Origin: Gammaproteobacteria bacterium
GTDB lineage: Bacteria; Pseudomonadota; Gammaproteobacteria; GRL18
Assembly (NCBI GenBank): GCA_030632625.1
Contig: DAOVUK010000098.1
Span: forward strand, 1-8,802
DNA length: 8,802 bases
Reading direction: 5' to 3'
Made by a program: the position numbers and the translations under genes. Shown here one piece after another: positions 5,752 through 8,802 of this stretch. The notes under the pieces are model-generated. The model was not told where the DNA came from. It searched no databases and saw only the letters and a list, made by a program, of their open reading frames with translations. Position 1 is the first letter of the stretch; every line of letters starts with the position of its first letter.

Positions 5752-6369
5752 ATGGCAGATGAACAAAAAGTTGAGGAGCAAGCTGTAGAGGAAGAAGTAA
5801 AGGCGCAGTCTGCAGAAGAAAATGCCAATGCAGAAATAAAGACTAACGACAATGACAATGAAGAAGTCATTGATGAACTTGCGGCTCTGCAAGCAGAAGA
5901 ATTAATTGTTCGCATCAAACAGGTTCAATCCAAAGCGGATGAAAACTGGGATGTTGCTTTGCGTACCAAGGCAGAAATGGAAAATGTTCGCCGTCGTACT
6001 GAAAAAGAAGTGTCCAATGCCAGAAAATTCGGTATTGAAAAAATGATTAATGAAATACTGCCGGTAAAAGATTCTATGGAACTGGGTTTGAAAGCTGCAG
6101 TTGATATGGATATTGAAGATGAAGCAGTGCATAAAATTCGTGAAGGTATGGAATTGACCCTGAAGATGATGAATGACGCTTTAGCTAAAATTGGTATCAC
6201 AGAAATTGCACCAGAAGAAGGTGATGCTTTTAGTGCTGAATTTCATCAGGCCATGTCCATGCAGGAAATTCCAGGCAAGTCCGCAAATACAATTGTTGCC
6301 GTCATGCAGAAAGGTTATTTACTCAATGAACGCCTGGTTCGACCAGCAATGGTTATGGTCGCCAAGTAA
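5752..6369 (+). CDS. grpE: nucleotide exchange factor GrpE
   Basis: GrpE releases ADP from DnaK and acts as a thermosensor in the Hsp70 cycle. The 205 residues (197 in E. coli) begin with a very acidic, low-complexity N-terminus (1-45). The long dimerising helix (about 46-110) contains RTKAEMENVRRRTEKEV and NARKFGIEKMINEILPV. A four-helix region follows, then the C-terminal beta-wing with the family signature from about residue 145 to 199: KIGITEIAPEEGDAF, EFHQAM, then MQKGYLLNERLVRPAMV. The ATG at 5752 has a good ribosome site, AGGA at 5740-5743, with an eight-base spacing. It lies 85 bases after hrcA and 108 before dnaK. No strong promoter of its own is seen, so co-transcription with hrcA from the sigma-32 promoter is likely. 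Confidence 0.97.
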   Translation: MADEQKVEEQAVEEEVKAQSAEENANAEIKTNDNDNEEVIDELAALQAEELIVRIKQVQSKADENWDVALRTKAEMENVRRRTEKEVSNARKFGIEKMINEILPVKDSMELGLKAAVDMDIEDEAVHKIREGMELTLKMMNDALAKIGITEIAPEEGDAFSAEFHQAMSMQEIPGKSANTIVAVMQKGYLLNERLVRPAMVMVAK

Positions 6370-6398
6370 GAGATACGGCAATTATTTGAAAGTAATCC

Positions 6399-6426
6399 CT
6401 TGAAAGATGGGGAAATAACCCCACTT
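6399..6426 (+). promoter_or_regulatory. sigma-32 (heat-shock) promoter of dnaK
   Basis: CTTGAAA (6399-6405) exactly matches the RpoH -35 consensus. After a 13-base spacer comes CCCCACTT (6419-6426), matching CCCCATNT at all but one specified base. A further TTGAAAG (6386-6392) lies 14 bases upstream of the TTGAAAG in the -35 box. The promoter would let dnaK-dnaJ be induced independently of hrcA-grpE. Its presence also argues against the in-frame TTG at 6400 being a start codon. Confidence 0.85.
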
Positions 6427-6428
6427 TT
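6408..6428 (+). terminator. possible weak terminator-like hairpin embedded in the dnaK promoter
   Basis: TGGGG (6408-6412) pairs with CCCCA (6419-6423) around a six-base loop, AAATAA. A C and TTTT (6425-6428) follow. The stem is short but four of its five pairs are G-C. It would form only in transcripts reading through from grpE, because the dnaK promoter start lies downstream. The CCCCA arm is the same DNA as the sigma-32 -10 box, so the complementary GGGG may be chance. The stem is below usual terminator strength. Confidence 0.35.
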
Positions 6429-6465
6429 AGAGACATATATAAAGAACTGTTTAGAAAGAATTATT

Positions 6466-6471
6466 GAGGAG
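6466..6471 (+). promoter_or_regulatory. strong ribosome binding site of dnaK
   Basis: GAGGAG lies six bases upstream of ATG 6478. This decides the dnaK start: the frame is open 26 codons further up to a TTG at 6400, but that extension runs through the sigma-32 promoter and precedes the conserved [13 protein letters not shown]-terminus. Confidence 0.9.
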
Positions 6472-6477
6472 AAAACA

Positions 6478-8406
6478 ATGGGTAAGATTATCGGTATTGA
6501 TTTGGGTACTACCAATTCGTGTGTCGCTGTTATGGATGGCGACAAGCCAAAAGTGATTGAAAATGCAGAAGGCGATCGTACAACTCCATCTATCGTTGCC
6601 TATACTGATGATGAAATTTTAGTTGGACAGCCAGCCAAGCGTCAGGCAGTAACCAATCCTGCTAATACTATCTACGCAGTTAAGCGTTTGATAGGCCGTA
6701 CGTTTAAAGAAGATGCGGTACAAAAAGACATTGATTTAGTGCCTTATAAGATTGTCAAAGCAGACAATGGCGATGCCTGGGTTGAAGCGCATGGTACTAA
6801 AATGGCGCCGCCTGAAGTATCAGCAAAAATCCTGGCAAAAATGAAGAAAACCGCTGAAGATTATCTGGGTGAAGAAGTGACCGAAGCGGTTATTACCGTA
6901 CCTGCCTATTTCAATGATTCTCAGCGTCAGGCAACTAAAGATGCAGGTAAAATTGCCGGTCTGACAGTCAAACGTATTATTAATGAGCCAACAGCCGCGG
7001 CACTGGCCTATGGTATGGACAAATCCAAGGGTGATTCTACCATTGCTGTATTTGACCTGGGTGGTGGTACTTTTGATATATCCATTATTGAAATTGCCGA
7101 AGTGGATGGTGAATACCAGTTTGAAGTGTTATCAACCAATGGTGATACATTCCTTGGTGGTGAAGATTTTGATATGCGTCTGATTGATTATCTTGCTGAT
7201 GAATTCAAGAAAGATCAGGGCATGGATTTACGTGGTGATCCACTGGCCATGCAGCGTTTGAAAGAAGGTGCAGAAAAAGCCAAGATTGAATTGTCTACCA
7301 CCATGCAGACAGATGTCAATCTGCCTTATATTACAGCGGATGCCTCAGGTCCTAAGCACTTAAATGTTAAAGTGACCCGTGCCAAACTGGAATCATTAGT
7401 TGAAAGTTTAATTAAACGCACTATTGACCCATGCCGTACAGCGATTAACGATGCCGGCATATCCGTCAGCGATATCGATGATGTGATTCTGGTCGGTGGT
7501 CAGATTCGTATGCCTAAGGTTCAGGAAGAGGTACAGGCTTTCTTTGGTAAAGAACCTCGTAAAGATGTGAATCCTGATGAAGCAGTTGCCACAGGCGCTG
7601 CCATTCAGGGTGGTGTCTTAGGTGGTGAAGTCAAAGACGTGCTGTTATTAGATGTCACACCTTTGTCTTTGGGTATTGAAACTGCCGGCGGTGTGATGAC
7701 CAAGCTGGTGGAGAAGAATACCACTATCCCGACTAAGGCTTCTCAAGTCTTTACCACAGCAGATGATAATCAGACTGCAGTAACCGTGCACGTGCTTCAG
7801 GGTGAACGTGAAGTGGCTTCCGGTAATAAATCACTGGGACGTTTTGACTTATCTGATATTCCACCAGCACAGCGTGGAACGCCTCAGATTGAAGTCTCTT
7901 TTGACCTGGATGCCAATGGTATCCTGCACGTATCGGCAAAAGACAAAGCCACGGGCAAAGAACAGTCCATTATTATTAAAGCCTCTAGTGGTCTGGCTGA
8001 TGATGAAGTTGAACGTATGGTTCAGGATGCGAAAGTTCATGCTGCTGATGACAAAAAGTTCCATGAACTGGTCACCGTTAAAAATACTGCTGAAAACATG
8101 ATTCATGCGACCAGGAAGTCTATGGAAGACATGGGCGACAAGATCGAAGCGGATGAAAAATCAGCGATTGAAACGGCGATTAAAGATCTGGAAGAGTCAC
8201 TCAAGAGTGATGACAAGGATGATATCGAAGCGAAAACTAAAGCGCTGACCGATGCGTCTGCAAAAATGGCTGAACGTATGTATGCCGATCAAGGTGCTGA
8301 TGCGGCAGGTGCAGCTGAAGGCGCTGAGGCTGGTGCTGCAGAGAACACCGCTGATGATGATGTGGTTGATGCTGAGTTTGAAGAAGTTGACGATTCTAAA
8401 AAGTAA
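6478..8406 (+). CDS. dnaK: chaperone DnaK (Hsp70)
   Basis: DnaK binds exposed hydrophobic peptides in an ATP-controlled cycle with DnaJ and GrpE. The 642 residues compare with 638 in E. coli. The ATPase domain has the phosphate-1 loop GIDLGTTNS (6-14), catalytic Lys69 in [22 protein letters not shown] (141-153), Glu170 in [12 protein letters not shown], phosphate-2 DLGGGTFD (193-200) with Thr198, and the adenosine loop GGQIRMP (340-346). The hydrophobic linker VLLLD is at 388-392. The substrate-binding beta domain follows (about 393-505: [27 protein letters not shown]), then a helical lid. The Ala/Gly-rich tail ends in [13 protein letters not shown], carrying the EEVxD-type motif. The odd residue is Ile343, where Hsp70s carry Thr or Ser (family signature GG-x-[ST]). 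The codon is ATT, one base from ACT. Everything else looks functional. The start is fixed by GAGGAG upstream. Confidence 0.98.
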   Translation: MGKIIGIDLGTTNSCVAVMDGDKPKVIENAEGDRTTPSIVAYTDDEILVGQPAKRQAVTNPANTIYAVKRLIGRTFKEDAVQKDIDLVPYKIVKADNGDAWVEAHGTKMAPPEVSAKILAKMKKTAEDYLGEEVTEAVITVPAYFNDSQRQATKDAGKIAGLTVKRIINEPTAAALAYGMDKSKGDSTIAVFDLGGGTFDISIIEIAEVDGEYQFEVLSTNGDTFLGGEDFDMRLIDYLADEFKKDQGMDLRGDPLAMQRLKEGAEKAKIELSTTMQTDVNLPYITADASGPKHLNVKVTRAKLESLVESLIKRTIDPCRTAINDAGISVSDIDDVILVGGQIRMPKVQEEVQAFFGKEPRKDVNPDEAVATGAAIQGGVLGGEVKDVLLLDVTPLSLGIETAGGVMTKLVEKNTTIPTKASQVFTTADDNQTAVTVHVLQGEREVASGNKSLGRFDLSDIPPAQRGTPQIEVSFDLDANGILHVSAKDKATGKEQSIIIKASSGLADDEVERMVQDAKVHAADDKKFHELVTVKNTAENMIHATRKSMEDMGDKIEADEKSAIETAIKDLEESLKSDDKDDIEAKTKALTDASAKMAERMYADQGADAAGAAEGAEAGAAENTADDDVVDAEFEEVDDSKK

Positions 8407-8458
8407 GTAACTAGAGTTTGTTCGTTAATTTATTCGCACGCACTGGTTAACTCGATAG

Positions 8459-8493
8459 AACACAGGATGGAGAGAATCTCTGCCCTGTGTTTT
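8459..8493 (+). terminator. terminator-like hairpin between dnaK and dnaJ
   Basis: AACACAGG (8459-8466) pairs with CCTGTGTT (8484-8491), an eight-base-pair stem. Inside it AGAG (8471-8474) pairs with CTCT (8478-8481) to cap the structure, separated by a small internal loop. The stem runs into TTTT (8490-8493) on the plus strand. This looks like an intrinsic terminator or attenuator that would lower dnaJ expression relative to dnaK. No good promoter is recognisable between the hairpin and dnaJ, so dnaJ probably depends on readthrough; the hairpin could also stabilise the dnaK mRNA 3' end. Confidence 0.7.
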
Positions 8494-8559
8494 CTGGTTT
8501 ATAGCTTATGTTAAAACAGATAGTTAAAAAATAGCCCACTCAATTTTAAAAGATAAATT

Positions 8560-8802
8560 ATGTCCAAAAGAGATTTTTACGAAGTACTTGGGGTTGATAA
8601 AACAGCCAGTGATGCAGAGCTTAAAAAAGCCTATCGTCGTCTGGCGATGAAATATCATCCTGATCGAAATCTTGATGATCCCGGTGCTGAGGTGCATTTC
8701 AAGGAAGCTAAAGAAGCCTATGAAGTACTCTCCAATGCACAAAAACGTCAGGCATATGACCAGTTTGGTCATGCCGGAGTGGATCAAAGTGCGGGTATGG
8801 GC
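8560..8802 (+). CDS. dnaJ: co-chaperone DnaJ (Hsp40), 5' part, cut by the window end
   Basis: DnaJ delivers substrates to DnaK and triggers its ATP hydrolysis. The first 81 codons are visible and the frame is still open at the window edge. They form a complete J-domain: [16 protein letters not shown] (2-17), [18 protein letters not shown] (20-37) with the essential HPD triad at residues 33-35, [13 protein letters not shown] and [11 protein letters not shown]. The beginning of the Gly-rich linker follows (SAGMG). The spacing [10 protein letters not shown] directly after Met-Ser is typical of true DnaJ rather than CbpA. The ATG lies at 8560-8562; the upstream AAAAGA is a weak ribosome site. The gene is 153 bases after dnaK, with a terminator-like hairpin in between. 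The Zn-finger and C-terminal domains lie beyond the window. Confidence 0.97.
   Translation, partial: MSKRDFYEVLGVDKTASDAELKKAYRRLAMKYHPDRNLDDPGAEVHFKEAKEAYEVLSNAQKRQAYDQFGHAGVDQSAGMG

Noticed and set aside
6400..6477. N-terminal extension of DnaK from TTG 6400
   Set aside because: It spans the sigma-32 promoter; ATG 6478 has a strong GAGGAG site and fits the conserved Hsp70 N-terminus.
8524..8787. 87-codon minus-strand open frame opposite dnaJ
   Set aside because: It is antisense to a complete J-domain and has no family resemblance.

Overview
The window is an AT-leaning stretch of a gammaproteobacterial chromosome carrying core genes only. Gene content and order support this assignment: rnfH/ratB, convergent bamE, fur, nadK-recN, then hrcA-grpE-dnaK-dnaJ. 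The block ratB / bamE / recN-nadK / grpE also occurs in Escherichia coli, with rearrangements. Adding hrcA to a locus that also shows sigma-32-type promoters points to a non-enteric gammaproteobacterium, perhaps a Thiotrichales-, Chromatiales- or Methylococcales-like lineage. That lineage placement is inference. No phage, transposase, CRISPR or defence genes are visible.

Layout. Positions 1-360 hold the possible tail of an upstream gene and rnfH (+). Positions 357-400 hold a nested palindromic repeat, and 411-995 is bamE (-), which converges with rnfH. A divergent gap (996-1191) separates bamE from fur (+, 1192-1608). A second, perfect copy of the palindrome (1675-1702) lies in the convergent gap between fur and recN. 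The nadK-recN pair runs on the minus strand (4409 to 1777). A divergent control region (4410-4607) leads into the chaperone cluster hrcA (4608-5666), grpE (5752-6369), dnaK (6478-8406) and the first 81 codons of dnaJ (8560-window end).

How the genes work together. HrcA is a heat-shock repressor. GrpE, DnaK and DnaJ form the Hsp70 folding cycle: DnaJ stimulates ATP hydrolysis and GrpE exchanges nucleotide. Two strong sigma-32-like promoters, each with a CTTGAAA box and a 13-bp spacer, precede hrcA and dnaK. No complete CIRCE operator for HrcA is seen. A terminator-like hairpin sits between dnaK and dnaJ. The other genes serve outer-membrane assembly (BamE), iron homeostasis (Fur), NADP supply (NadK) and double-strand-break repair (RecN).

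I found no convincing new multi-gene system. The points most worth a second look are the palindromic repeat family at both convergent gene ends, one copy of which supplies the rnfH stop codon; a hairpin built into the dnaK heat-shock promoter; an isoleucine in place of a near-invariant Thr/Ser in DnaK; and an HrcA gene without a visible operator in its own locus.
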